Assembly: GCA_019745565.1 (NCBI GenBank)
Contig: JAIESW010000004.1
Span: 1 to 50,016 of the forward strand
Direction: 5' to 3'
DNA length: 50,016 nt
Source: Burkholderiales bacterium
GTDB taxonomy: Bacteria > Pseudomonadota > Gammaproteobacteria > Burkholderiales > Ga0077523
Shown here piece after piece: positions 24,903-32,590 of this stretch. A model generated the notes under the pieces. The model saw only the letters and a list, made by a program, of their open reading frames with translations. It did no database searches and was not told the origin of the DNA. Position 1 is the stretch's first letter, and each line of letters starts with the position of its first letter. Both the position numbers and the translations under genes were made by a program.

Positions 24903-25598
24903 GTGGCGATCCGCCTCTTCGAGCTCGCGGGTGCCGATCCCGCCCGGCGCTTTTCGCCGTATTGCTGGCGCACATGCCTGGCGCTCGCCCACAAGGGACT
25001 CGAATGGGAAACCCTGCCGTGGCGATTCGCCGAGAAGGATCGCCTCGCGGTCCACGGGTCGCAGACGGTGCCCGTGCTGCTCGATGGCGAACGCGCCGTC
25101 GCGGACTCGTGGACGATTCAGGCCTATCTCGACGAAACCTATGCCGGACGTCCCCCGCTGTTCGAGAGCGGGGAAGCGCGTACCGAGGGCCTGTTCATCA
25201 AGCTGTGGGCGGAACGCACCCTGCATCCGCTGCTGTCGCGGATGGTGCTGCGCGACATCCTGGACATCCTGCACGACGGCGACCGGGAGTACTTCCGGAC
25301 TTCCCGCGAAAAGCGCTTCGGGAAGCCGCTGGAGGCGATCGTCGCCGACCGCGACGCGACGCTGGTCCGCTTTCGTGAAGCCCTCGAACCATTGCGGGCC
25401 ATGCTTGCGACCCAGCCCTACCTGGGTGGCGGTGCCGCGAACTACGCGGACTACACCGTGTTCGGTGCGTTCCTGTGGGCGCGGGGCGCATCGCCGTTCC
25501 GGTTGCTCGCGGAGGACGATCCGGTGTATGCATGGCGTGAGCGGTTGCTCGATGCGTTCGGCGGCCTCGCGCGCAACGCCCCCGGGTTCGCGGTCTGA
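24903..25598 (+). CDS. Glutathione S-transferase family protein (beta-etherase-like)
   Basis: 231 residues from a GTG start four bases after the previous gene. The N-terminal domain has [50 protein letters not shown]: thioredoxin fold with TVPVL cis-Pro and DSWTI as the glutathione-binding segment. SPYCWR is like the start of LigE/LigF-type and maleylpyruvate-type GSTs, but the active residue (Ser or Cys) is uncertain. The C-terminal helical domain ends [13 protein letters not shown]. Substrate unknown. Co-transcription with a YfcG homologue and pdxH is likely from spacing. Confidence 0.82.
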   Translation: MAIRLFELAGADPARRFSPYCWRTCLALAHKGLEWETLPWRFAEKDRLAVHGSQTVPVLLDGERAVADSWTIQAYLDETYAGRPPLFESGEARTEGLFIKLWAERTLHPLLSRMVLRDILDILHDGDREYFRTSREKRFGKPLEAIVADRDATLVRFREALEPLRAMLATQPYLGGGAANYADYTVFGAFLWARGASPFRLLAEDDPVYAWRERLLDAFGGLARNAPGFAV

Positions 25599-25623
25599 TC
25601 TTCCCCAGCCCCCTCATTCACGC

Positions 25624-26259
25624 ATGTCCATCGCCCATCTTCGCAAGGAATACCGCCGCGAGCGCTTCGACGAAGCGGATGCGGCAGCGGATCCGGTCGA
25701 GCAGTTCGCGCGCTGGTTCGACGAAGCGCTCAAGGCCGAGCTGCCGGAGCCCAATGCGATGACGGTAGCCACCGTCGATCGTAGCGGCAGACCGAGCGCG
25801 CGCATCATCCTCATCAAGGCGTTCGATGCGCGCGGGTTCGTCTTCTACACCAACTACGCCAGTCGCAAGGGGCGAGAGCTCGCGGAGAATCCGCACGCGG
25901 CGCTGCTGTTCCACTGGGTGGAGCTGGAGCGCCAGGTGCGCATCGAGGGTGTGATCGAGAAGGTGGATGCCGCCGATTCGGACGCGTACTTCCGCGAGCG
26001 TCCGCTCGGCAGCCGTCACGGGGCCTGGGCATCGACCCAGAGCGCCGTGCTGCCGGATCGCGAGACGCTCGAACAGAAGGTGGCGCAGATCGCACGGGAG
26101 ATGGGCGACGATCCGCCGCGTCCGCCCCATTGGGGCGGTTATCGCCTGGTGCCGGACCGCTTCGAGTTCTGGCAGGGGCGACCGAGCCGGCTGCATGACC
26201 GGTTGCAGTACGTCCCGCAGGGCCAGGGGCTCTGGAGGATCGAACGGCTGTCGCCATGA
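25624..26259 (+). CDS. pdxH: Pyridoxamine/pyridoxine 5'-phosphate oxidase
   Basis: 211 residues, the usual length. Recognisable blocks are [64 protein letters not shown] (FMN site), [30 protein letters not shown] and the C-terminal [17 protein letters not shown], with the PLP-binding Arg and His. Reaction: PMP or PNP + O2 to PLP with FMN as cofactor. Starts 25 bp after the GST gene; the next gene begins 7 bp after its stop, so it is inside a four-gene unit. Confidence 0.96.
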   Translation: MSIAHLRKEYRRERFDEADAAADPVEQFARWFDEALKAELPEPNAMTVATVDRSGRPSARIILIKAFDARGFVFYTNYASRKGRELAENPHAALLFHWVELERQVRIEGVIEKVDAADSDAYFRERPLGSRHGAWASTQSAVLPDRETLEQKVAQIAREMGDDPPRPPHWGGYRLVPDRFEFWQGRPSRLHDRLQYVPQGQGLWRIERLSP

Positions 26260-26266
26260 CGTCGAG

Positions 26267-27310
26267 ATGAAGGCGATCGTCACCGGCGCGACCGGCGTAG
26301 TCGGCCGGTATCTGCTGCAACATCTCGTCGAACGCGGCGGCTGGGACGTCGTCGCGGTGTCGCGACGCAAACCGGACATCGCGGGCCGGTACGAGCATCT
26401 CGCGGTCGATCTGCTCGACCCGGAGGATTGCCGCCGGAAGCTCGCTGCGCACCACGATGCGACGCACGTGTTCTACTCGGCCTTTCTCCAGGATGCGGAT
26501 CCGGTCCGGCACGTGGCGCGCAACACCGCGATGCTCGTGAACCTCATCGAGGCCGTCGAATCCGCAGCACCGGCGTTGACGCACGTGAACCTGGTGGAAG
26601 GGACGAAGTGGTACGGGAGCCATCTGGGCCCGTTCCGCACGCCGGCCAAGGAGGTACATCCGCGGCACGCCGGGACCAATTTCTACTTCGATCAGCAGGA
26701 TTGGCTGGAAGCCCGGCAACGGGGCAAGGCATGGAACTGGTCGGTGGTGCGGCCGCACGCCGTCTGCGGTTTCAGCGTCGGCAGCCCGATGAATCTCGCC
26801 CTGGCACTGGCGGTGTACGGAACGCTGTGTCGCGAGCTGAAGCTGCCGTTTTCCCATCCCGGACCGGCCGCGAACTGCCATGCGCTGTATCAACTGACCG
26901 ACTCGACGCTGCTCGCGAAAGCGATGGTGTGGATGGCGACCGAACCGCGTTGTGCCAATCAGGCGTTCAACATCACCAACGGCGATCTGATCCGTTGGGA
27001 GAACCTGTGGCCGCGCCTCGCGCAGTTCTTCGGCATCGAACCCGGGCCGCAACGGCACTTCAGCCTGAAGGCGGAACTCGGCGGCAAGGCCGAGGCGTGG
27101 AACGACATCGTCCATCGCCATGGATTGCAGCCGCATCGTTTCGAGGACGTGGCTGCCTGGGCGTTTGCCGACTTCGTGTTCGGCTCCACCTGGGACATCG
27201 TCTCCGATACCGGCAAGGCACGCCGTTTCGGCTTCTGCGAGGCGGTGGATTCGGAAGCAATGCTGCTCGCGCTGCTCGACGGGTTCCGGCGGCAGCGGGT
27301 CATTCCCTGA
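26267..27310 (+). CDS. PRISE-like SDR reductase (progesterone 5-beta-reductase/iridoid synthase type)
   Basis: 347 residues. NAD(P)-binding TGATGVVGRYLLQHL at 7-21, then VSRRKPD, which carries Arg residues for NADP. The family-specific active-site segments are GTKWYGSHLG (Lys) and NFYFDQQDWL (Tyr, in place of the usual NFYYxxED), which set PRISE enzymes apart from classic YxxxK SDRs. The C-terminal part FNITNGDLIRWENLWPRLAQFFG is also typical. Plant members reduce activated C=C bonds of enones; bacterial substrates are largely unknown. The gene starts 7 bp after pdxH and ends the likely operon. The remaining 111 bp to greB show nothing recognisable. Confidence 0.82.
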   Translation: MKAIVTGATGVVGRYLLQHLVERGGWDVVAVSRRKPDIAGRYEHLAVDLLDPEDCRRKLAAHHDATHVFYSAFLQDADPVRHVARNTAMLVNLIEAVESAAPALTHVNLVEGTKWYGSHLGPFRTPAKEVHPRHAGTNFYFDQQDWLEARQRGKAWNWSVVRPHAVCGFSVGSPMNLALALAVYGTLCRELKLPFSHPGPAANCHALYQLTDSTLLAKAMVWMATEPRCANQAFNITNGDLIRWENLWPRLAQFFGIEPGPQRHFSLKAELGGKAEAWNDIVHRHGLQPHRFEDVAAWAFADFVFGSTWDIVSDTGKARRFGFCEAVDSEAMLLALLDGFRRQRVIP

Positions 27311-27421
27311 CGTCAGTCCTGCGCTGCGTAGTTCGGGTGAGTCCTGATCGTATCGGCCACGAAAGCGGTCACCGACGCGGGTAGTCGTGCGCTCGTGTCG
27401 GCTGGAGCGCTTCCAGCACGC

Positions 27422-27982
27422 TCAATCGAGCGCCTTGTATTCCACGGCGACGATGTCGAGCGTTTCATCGCCGCCGGGCGTGTGCACCACCACGCGATCG
27501 CCTTCGCGCGTCTTCAGCAGCTGGCGCGCGAGAGGGGAGATCCAGCTGATGCGGCCGCGTGCCACGTCCGCTTCGTCGATGCCGACGATGGAATAGGTCC
27601 GTTCGGCGCCTTTCTCGTCGGCGACGGTCACGGTGGCGCCGAAGAACACCTGATCGGTCGGTTCGCGTGTGGCGGGGTCGATCACTTCGGCGTTGTCGAG
27701 CCGGCGCGTGAGGAAGCGGATGCGGCGGTCGATCTCGCGCAGGCGCCGCTTGCCGTAGATGTAGTCGGCGTTCTCGGAACGGTCGCCGTTCGACGCGGCC
27801 CAGGCGATGACCTTGGTGAGTTCGGGGCGCTCCTTGTCGAGCAGGTGCAGCGCTTCGTCCTTGAGGCGCTTGTGGCCCCCGGGGGTCATGTAGTTCTTGG
27901 TGCCGACCGGCAGCGGCGAGGGTTCGTCGACTTCCTCGTCTTCCGGTTCCTGGTCCGATTCTTTGGTGAACGCTTTATTCAT
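27422..27982 (-). CDS. greB: Transcript cleavage factor GreB
   Basis: 186 residues. An acidic, poorly ordered N-terminal extension (about 1-28, DQEPEDEEVDEPSP) precedes the family core: NYMTPGGHKRLKDEALHLL, then the coiled-coil finger AWAASNGDRSENADYIYGKRRLREIDRRI with the acidic tip residues (D, E) that reach the RNA polymerase active site, and the FKBP-like C-terminal domain ending RISWISPLARQLLKTREGDRVVV. The YIYGKRRLREIDRRI sequence indicates GreB rather than GreA. It rescues backtracked RNA polymerase. Start 27982 (MNKAFTK) is chosen because upstream residues are not family-like. Divergent from the peroxiredoxin gene. Confidence 0.93.
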   Translation of the reverse strand: MNKAFTKESDQEPEDEEVDEPSPLPVGTKNYMTPGGHKRLKDEALHLLDKERPELTKVIAWAASNGDRSENADYIYGKRRLREIDRRIRFLTRRLDNAEVIDPATREPTDQVFFGATVTVADEKGAERTYSIVGIDEADVARGRISWISPLARQLLKTREGDRVVVHTPGGDETLDIVAVEYKALD

Positions 27983-28164
27983 GGATCTTCGGCCGAAGGT
28001 TTCGCGCCGCGCCTGGTGGCGCTGCACGAAGCTTTCCGCCGCTTATGTAGTGTGATTCGGGCTTGGGGCGGCCTGGCGCCCGAATCAGGGACAAGGGCAC
28101 GCAACACCAAGGAGTCACGAATTATAGGCGGGGATGCGCCAGGCCAATGGCGGATCGGGCGGCG

Positions 28165-28170
28165 TAGAAT
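28165..28170 (+). promoter_or_regulatory. Likely -10 element for the peroxiredoxin gene
   Basis: TAGAAT followed by CC, the same context as TAGAATCC before glyA. It lies 29 bases before the ATG at 28199. No good -35 hexamer is obvious at the expected distance. Confidence 0.4.
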
Positions 28171-28198
28171 CCTTCGCGGTTCAATCGGGAGGATGACC

Positions 28199-28726
28199 AT
28201 GACGATCAAGATTGGAGACAAGCTGCCCGCGGGCACGGTCTGGGAGTTCATCGAGGAGGAGACGCCGGGTTGCAGTGTCGGGCCCAACAGCTTCGAGGTG
28301 GACAAGATCGCGGCGGGCAAGAAGATCGCGCTGTTCGGCTTGCCGGGAGCGTTCACGCCCACGTGCTCGGCCAAGCATCTGCCGGGCTACGTGCAGCAGG
28401 CTGAGCAGCTGAAGGCCAAGGGTTTCGACGAGATCTGGTGCCTGTCGGTCAACGACGCGTTCGTGATGGGCGCGTGGGGACGGGAGCAGGGTGCCACCGG
28501 CAAGGTCAGGATGCTGGCCGATGGGTCCGGCACCTACGCGAAGGCGCTGGGCCTCGAGCTCGATCTCAATGCCCGCGGCCTCGGCACGCGCGTGCAGCGT
28601 TTCTCCGCCATCGTCGTCGATGGTGTGGTGAAGAGCCTCAACGTCGAAGGGCCGGGTAAGTTCGAAGTGTCGGACGTCGAGACCCTGCTCAAGCAGGCGG
28701 AGAAGGTCGTCAACTACATGCCGTGA
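28199..28726 (+). CDS. Peroxiredoxin, Prx5-like
   Basis: 175 residues. The thioredoxin-fold peroxidatic motif is PGAFTPTCSAKHLPGY, with Cys56 activated by Pro49 and Thr53. Other family blocks are LSVNDAFVMGAWG and MLADGSGTYAKALGLELDL, both typical of the Prx5/hybrid subgroup. Two more cysteines exist (25, and in IWCLSVND), either of which could resolve the disulfide. It reduces H2O2 or organic hydroperoxides, usually with glutathione or glutaredoxin in this subgroup. Of two in-frame ATGs, 28199 is chosen since GGGAGG lies 6 bases upstream; the ATG at 28193 would touch it. Confidence 0.92.
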   Translation: MTIKIGDKLPAGTVWEFIEEETPGCSVGPNSFEVDKIAAGKKIALFGLPGAFTPTCSAKHLPGYVQQAEQLKAKGFDEIWCLSVNDAFVMGAWGREQGATGKVRMLADGSGTYAKALGLELDLNARGLGTRVQRFSAIVVDGVVKSLNVEGPGKFEVSDVETLLKQAEKVVNYMP

Positions 28727-28731
28727 CGCCT

Positions 28732-28806
28732 GCCCCCATCCCGGCCTTCCCCCGCCGTCGGCGGGGGAAGGAGAGGAATGCGACGATCGGTGAGGCCGAT
28801 CGTCGG
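28732..28806. repeat. Repeat half-unit plus CGACGATCGG hairpin module
   Basis: The arm CCCCCATCCCGGCCTTCCCCC and hairpin CCGCCGTCGGCGG are followed by GAGAGGAATG and a perfect 10-base hairpin, CGACGATCGG-TGAGG-CCGATCGTCG (28781-28805). The second module recurs, slightly decayed, at 32329-32353 after the same GAGAG link. Confidence 0.85.
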
Positions 28807-28819
28807 AAACCGGGACGGC

Positions 28820-28934
28820 GGCCCCCATCCCAACCTTCCCCCACCGCAGGTGGGGGAAGGGGCGTACATCATTCCCTGCGGGGTCGTACATCCCCTCCCC
28901 CAGCTTCGCTGGGGGAGGGCCAGGGTGGAGGCAG
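28820..28934. repeat. Full composite palindromic repeat
   Basis: Same three-part element as at 924-1034 and 3170-3280: hairpin CCCCCACCGCAGGTGGGGG, GTACATC...GTACATC middle, hairpin CCCCCAGCTTCGCTGGGGG, right arm slightly decayed (CCAGGGTGGAGG). Together with 28732-28806 it fills the space between convergent prx and mog. Confidence 0.88.
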
Positions 28935-28952
28935 CGGTGACAGCGGCAGCGC

Positions 28953-29549
28953 CTAGCTCTTCGGCGCCCGGATCGCCGACTTCGGCCGGAACGTCTTGCT
29001 GATCTCCGGCCGGGTCTCCAGGTAAGGGCCGCCGATCAGGTCGATGCAATAGGGCACCGCAGCGAAGATGCCCGGCACGAGTTGGTCGCCTTCGCTGCTG
29101 CGCAGGCCCTCGAGCGTTTCGCGGATCGACTTGGGCTGGCCGGGCAGATTGATGATCAGCGCCCCCTTGCGGATCACCGCCACCTGACGGGACAGGATCG
29201 CGGTCGGCACGAACTTGAGGCTGATCTGACGCATCTGCTCGCCGAACCCGGGCATCAGCTTTTCGCCCACGGCGAGCGTGGCTTCCGGCGTCACGTCGCG
29301 TGGAGCCGGGCCGGTGCCGCCCGTGGTGAGCACCAGATGGCACTTCGCCTCGTCGACCAGGGTTTTCAATGCTGCTTCGATGTCCGGTTGTTCGTCCGGG
29401 ATCAGGCGCTCCTCGAACCGCACCGGGTTCAGCAATGCCCGCTCCAGCCATTCGCGCAACGAGGGCAGGCCTTCGTCGCGGTAGACGCCCTTCGAGGCAC
29501 GGTCGCTGACCGAGACCAGGCCGATGGTGACGGATTCGTGGTCGCTCAT
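28953..29549 (-). CDS. mog: Molybdopterin adenylyltransferase Mog
   Basis: 198 residues. Opens with VTIGLVSVSDRASKGVYRDEGLPSLREWL, and contains the MPT-binding signature LTTGGTGPAPRDVTPEA and LPGQPKSIRETL, as in E. coli Mog/MogA. Reaction: adenylation of molybdopterin with ATP, preparing for molybdate insertion. This serves molybdoenzymes such as nitrate reductases, which fits napGH elsewhere in the window. Its start overlaps the darP stop by 4 bases (ATGA), so translation is coupled. No molybdate transporter is adjacent. Confidence 0.94.
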   Translation of the reverse strand: MSDHESVTIGLVSVSDRASKGVYRDEGLPSLREWLERALLNPVRFEERLIPDEQPDIEAALKTLVDEAKCHLVLTTGGTGPAPRDVTPEATLAVGEKLMPGFGEQMRQISLKFVPTAILSRQVAVIRKGALIINLPGQPKSIRETLEGLRSSEGDQLVPGIFAAVPYCIDLIGGPYLETRPEISKTFRPKSAIRAPKS

Positions 29550-30079
29550 CGTGACTCGCCTGAAGTCGATTCCGGGATCAGTTCGCGCAATACCTGGAAC
29601 AACTCGCGGAACGCACGCGGCGGCTTCGCTTGTGCCTGTTCGCGCTGCGCGTTGCGGATGAGCGCGCGGATGCGTGGGATGTCCGCACCGGGATGGACGG
29701 CGAGCAGTTCGGTCAGCGCATCGTCCTGCGCCAGCAACCGCTCGCGCCAGCGTTCGAGCCGGTGCAGCCAGGCGTTGTGGACGCGTGAATGGCCTTCCAG
29801 CGCATCGATCTGGGCGCGGATGGGCGCGGGATCGACATCGCGCATGAGGCGCCCGACGTATTGCAATTGCCGGCGCTGCGCCCCATGTTTGCTGACGGCG
29901 ATGCGTTTCGCTTCGCGCACCGCTTCGCGCAGTTCCTCGGGGATGTCGAGGCCGGCGAGGCGGTCGTCCGACAGTGCGACGAGTTCCTCCCCGAGGGCCT
30001 GGAGCGCGAGCATGTCGCGTTTAATCTGGGTCTTGCTGGGGCGGTCGTCGAGCGGTTCGTCGTGCTGCGTTTCGGTCAT
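29546..30079 (-). CDS. darP: DarP (YjgA, DUF615) ribosome-associated protein
   Basis: 177 residues, close to the family's usual 180. Opens with the conserved PSKTQIKRDMLALQALGEELVALSDDRL, followed by AKRIAVSKHGAQRRQLQYVGRLMRDVDPAPI and a charged C-terminus RAFRELFQVLREL. DarP is a dual-action 50S assembly factor that binds precursors of the large subunit near the peptidyl-transferase centre. It is the first gene of a two-gene unit with mog and is divergent from pmbA; this darP/pmbA arrangement is common in proteobacteria. Confidence 0.93.
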   Translation of the reverse strand: MTETQHDEPLDDRPSKTQIKRDMLALQALGEELVALSDDRLAGLDIPEELREAVREAKRIAVSKHGAQRRQLQYVGRLMRDVDPAPIRAQIDALEGHSRVHNAWLHRLERWRERLLAQDDALTELLAVHPGADIPRIRALIRNAQREQAQAKPPRAFRELFQVLRELIPESTSGESR

Positions 30080-30305
30080 GTGGGTGCGAAGCTCACTGCC
30101 GCCAAGGCCCCGCGGCCGGCGAAGCCGGGGCGCGTGGGGTCTCTCGCGATGAACCTCGAGATGGTTGTGGCCGGGCCGCCCCGAGATCTCGACGCGCCCC
30201 TTCGGGGGGTGGAGAGCGCAGCCAATGCGGGGGCGCCTGCATCTTAGACGGTATGATAGCCGATCGACCTGTCGAACCTCCCTCTTCGAGAAAGTCCGCC
30301 GCACC

Positions 30306-31649
30306 GTGCCCGCCGCCAATCGCTTCTCCAACGACCTCGCCACCCTCCGTTCCATCGCCGCCGACGTGCTCCGCCATGCGGCCGCGCAGGGTGCGAGCAG
30401 CGCCGAGGTCGACGTGAGCGAAGGATTCGGGCAAGCCGTCACCGTGCGCCACGGTGAGGTGGAGACCATCGAATACAACCGCGACAAGGGCGTGGGCGTC
30501 ACGGTGTACGTGGGGCAGCAACGGGGTCACGCATCGACCTCCGATCTGTCGCCCAAGGCGCTCGAGGACGCCGTCCGGGCGGCGCTGACCATCGCCCGTT
30601 ACACGGCGGCGGACGAATGTGCCGGCCTCGCCGACGAACAACTGCTCGCGAAGCAGGTGCCCGATCTGGATCTGTACCACCCGTGGGATGTTTCGGTGGA
30701 GCGGGCGATCGACATCGCGCGCGAGTGCGAGGCGGTGGCGCTGGCGGTGGATCCGCGCATCGCCAACAGCGAAGGTGCGTCGGTGCACACCCAGGAATCG
30801 CAGTTCGTGTACGCGAACTCGCTCGGCTTCAATGCCGGCTATCCGGGCTCGCGCCACAGCATCTCGTGCTCGGTCATCGCCGGCAAGGGCGACGACATGC
30901 AGCGCGACGACTGGTACACCATCTCGCGCGTGCCCGATACGCTGGATGACGGGCGCAGCGTCGGCGAGAAGGCGGGGCGGCGCTGCGTGGCGCGCCTCGG
31001 CAGCCGCAAGATTCCCACCACGCAGGTGCCGGTGCTGTTCGAAGCACCGATCGCCGCGTCGCTGCTGGGCCATTTCGCTGGGGCGGTGAGCGGCGGCAGC
31101 CTCTACCGGAAGTCGTCGTTCCTGCTCGACAAGCTGGGCGAGCCCGTGTTCTCCCGCAACGTCGTGATCCGCGATCTCGCGCACGTGCCGCGCGGCCTGG
31201 CGAGCAGTCCGTTCGACGACGAAGGCGTGGCGACGCGCGATCGCAGCGTGGTGACGGACGGCGTGCTGCAGGGCTACTTCCTCGGCAGCTACTCCGCGCG
31301 CAAGCTCAAGATGCAGTCCACCGGCAACGCCGGCGGCAACCACAACCTGGTGCTCGAATCCACGGGCGAGAGTTTCGAGACGTTGCTCGCGAAGCTCGGC
31401 ACCGGTCTGCTGGTGACCGATCTCCTGGGGCACGGGATCAACATGGTGACGGGCGACTATTCGCGTGGTGCTGCCGGGTTCTGGGTGGAGAACGGCGTGA
31501 TCGCCTATCCGGTGCAGGAGATCACCGTCGCGGGCAACCTTGCCGACATGTTCCAGGACATCGTCGCGGTGGGTACGGATGTGATCGCGCGCGGCGCGCG
31601 GCAATGCGGCTCGGTGCTGATCGGTCGCATGACGGTGGCCGGAGACTGA
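30306..31649 (+). CDS. pmbA: Metalloprotease PmbA (TldE)
   Basis: 447 residues from a GTG at 30306. Family blocks are AEVDVSEGFGQAVTVRHGEVETIEYNRDKGVGVTVYVG, the middle segment YSFT-like SISCSVIAGKGDDMQRDDWY, VPVLFEAPIAASLLGHFAGAVSGGSLYRKSSFL and the C-terminal GHGINMVTGDYSRGAAGFWVENGVIAYPVQEITVAGNL. PmbA/TldE pairs with TldD to form a heterodimeric protease that acts on unfolded peptides such as microcin B17 precursor and CcdA; TldD carries the HExxH and is not in the window. The N-terminal start is uncertain by a few codons. A TATGAT-like -10 occurs at about 30252. It is followed after 1 base by the lipoprotein esterase gene. Confidence 0.94.
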   Translation: MPAANRFSNDLATLRSIAADVLRHAAAQGASSAEVDVSEGFGQAVTVRHGEVETIEYNRDKGVGVTVYVGQQRGHASTSDLSPKALEDAVRAALTIARYTAADECAGLADEQLLAKQVPDLDLYHPWDVSVERAIDIARECEAVALAVDPRIANSEGASVHTQESQFVYANSLGFNAGYPGSRHSISCSVIAGKGDDMQRDDWYTISRVPDTLDDGRSVGEKAGRRCVARLGSRKIPTTQVPVLFEAPIAASLLGHFAGAVSGGSLYRKSSFLLDKLGEPVFSRNVVIRDLAHVPRGLASSPFDDEGVATRDRSVVTDGVLQGYFLGSYSARKLKMQSTGNAGGNHNLVLESTGESFETLLAKLGTGLLVTDLLGHGINMVTGDYSRGAAGFWVENGVIAYPVQEITVAGNLADMFQDIVAVGTDVIARGARQCGSVLIGRMTVAGD

Positions 31650-31650
31650 A

Positions 31651-32268
31651 GTGAACGGCAGGTTGCTGCGGACCGCGTGGTTGCTGGCGGTCGTCGCGGC
31701 ACTCGTTGCCTGCAGTTCGAAGCCACCGTCGCTGCCGCGGCTCGGTCCGGACGATGTCATCGTCGCGTTCGGCGACAGCCTGACTTTCGGTACGGGCGCG
31801 CAGCCGGCGGAGAGCTATCCGGCGGTGCTCGGCGATCTGATCGGCCGCGACGTGGTCGGTGCCGGCGTGCCCGGCGAGACTACCGCTCAAGGAATGCAGC
31901 GCCTGCCTCAGGTGCTGGACCGCTATCGTCCGCGGCTGGTGTTGTTGTGTCTCGGCGGCAACGATCTGCTGCGCAAGGTGGATGAACCGGTCATCGAGGC
32001 GAACCTGCGCGCGATGGTGCGCACCCTGCGCGACCGCGGGATCGCGGTGGTGCTGATCGGGGTGCCGAAGCCGAGCCTGCTGCCCGGGACCGCGGCGTTC
32101 TACGAGACGATCGCCGACGATATGCAGGTCCCGCTCGAAGGCGAGGTGCTCGAGACCGTTCTCGTGAAGAACGAGTTCAAATCCGATCCGATCCATCCCA
32201 ATGCGGCGGGGTATCGCAAGATGGCGGAGGCGGTGGCGAAGCTGCTGCGGGGGAGCGGGGCGATCTGA
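31651..32268 (+). CDS. TesA-like SGNH esterase, lipoprotein
   Basis: 205 residues from a GTG start directly after the pmbA stop. The N-terminus is a lipoprotein signal with lipobox LVAC (Cys21). The SGNH blocks are all present: GDSLTFGTG (nucleophile Ser43), GAGVPGETT (Gly), GGND (Asn) and DPIHPNAAGY (Asp and His). E. coli TesA (thioesterase I/lysophospholipase L1) is a soluble periplasmic member; this one should be lipid-anchored. It likely hydrolyses acyl esters or thioesters in the envelope. Downstream lies a repeat element and then the convergent ybdD. Confidence 0.9.
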   Translation: MNGRLLRTAWLLAVVAALVACSSKPPSLPRLGPDDVIVAFGDSLTFGTGAQPAESYPAVLGDLIGRDVVGAGVPGETTAQGMQRLPQVLDRYRPRLVLLCLGGNDLLRKVDEPVIEANLRAMVRTLRDRGIAVVLIGVPKPSLLPGTAAFYETIADDMQVPLEGEVLETVLVKNEFKSDPIHPNAAGYRKMAEAVAKLLRGSGAI

Positions 32269-32276
32269 GAACGCTT

Positions 32277-32357
32277 CCCCTATCCCGACCTTCCCCCAAG
32301 CTGATCGCGTGGGGGGAGGAGAGCAGTGCGACGATCGATGAGGCTGATCGTTGTGGG
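32277..32357. repeat. Decayed repeat half-unit plus CGACGATCGA hairpin module
   Basis: A worn arm (CCCCTATCCCGACCTTCCCCC) and stem (CGCGTGGGGGG) are followed by GAGAGCAGTG and CGACGATCGA-TGAGG-CTGATCGTTG (32329-32353). The same two-module order occurs at 28732-28806, showing that the modules move together. Located between convergent genes. Confidence 0.75.
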
Positions 32358-32380
32358 CCCGCTCTACGCGACGAGTGCCA

Positions 32381-32590
32381 TCAGCAGCACCGCGTAACCC
32401 CATCCCACTTGCGGTCCTGCTCGGCCTTGAAGAATTCCTGGCGAGTCATGGGTTCGAGATCCGGGTGGACCTTCGAGTGCCGCTTCAGGTAACGCTCGTA
32501 GGCATCGTCGCCCGACACCTCGCGCACGAAATCCCAGAGCTTCTGGAGATCCTCGCGGAGGTTGCCGGGCAGTCCGAGCGGGGTGCTCAA
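32381..32590 (-). CDS. YbdD/YjiX-family small protein (DUF466)
   Basis: 69 residues, typical for the family. The sequence LREDLQKLWDFVREVSGDDAYERYLKRHSKVHPDLEPMTRQEFFKAEQDRKW, ending in CC, fits YbdD. The start is a TTG at 32590 that overlaps the cstA stop codon (TTGA), since no ATG or GTG begins the conserved block. YbdD-like proteins are almost always encoded directly after cstA or btsT and are thought to assist these peptide/pyruvate transporters; the molecular role is unknown. Confidence 0.88.
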   Translation of the reverse strand: MSTPLGLPGNLREDLQKLWDFVREVSGDDAYERYLKRHSKVHPDLEPMTRQEFFKAEQDRKWDGVTRCC

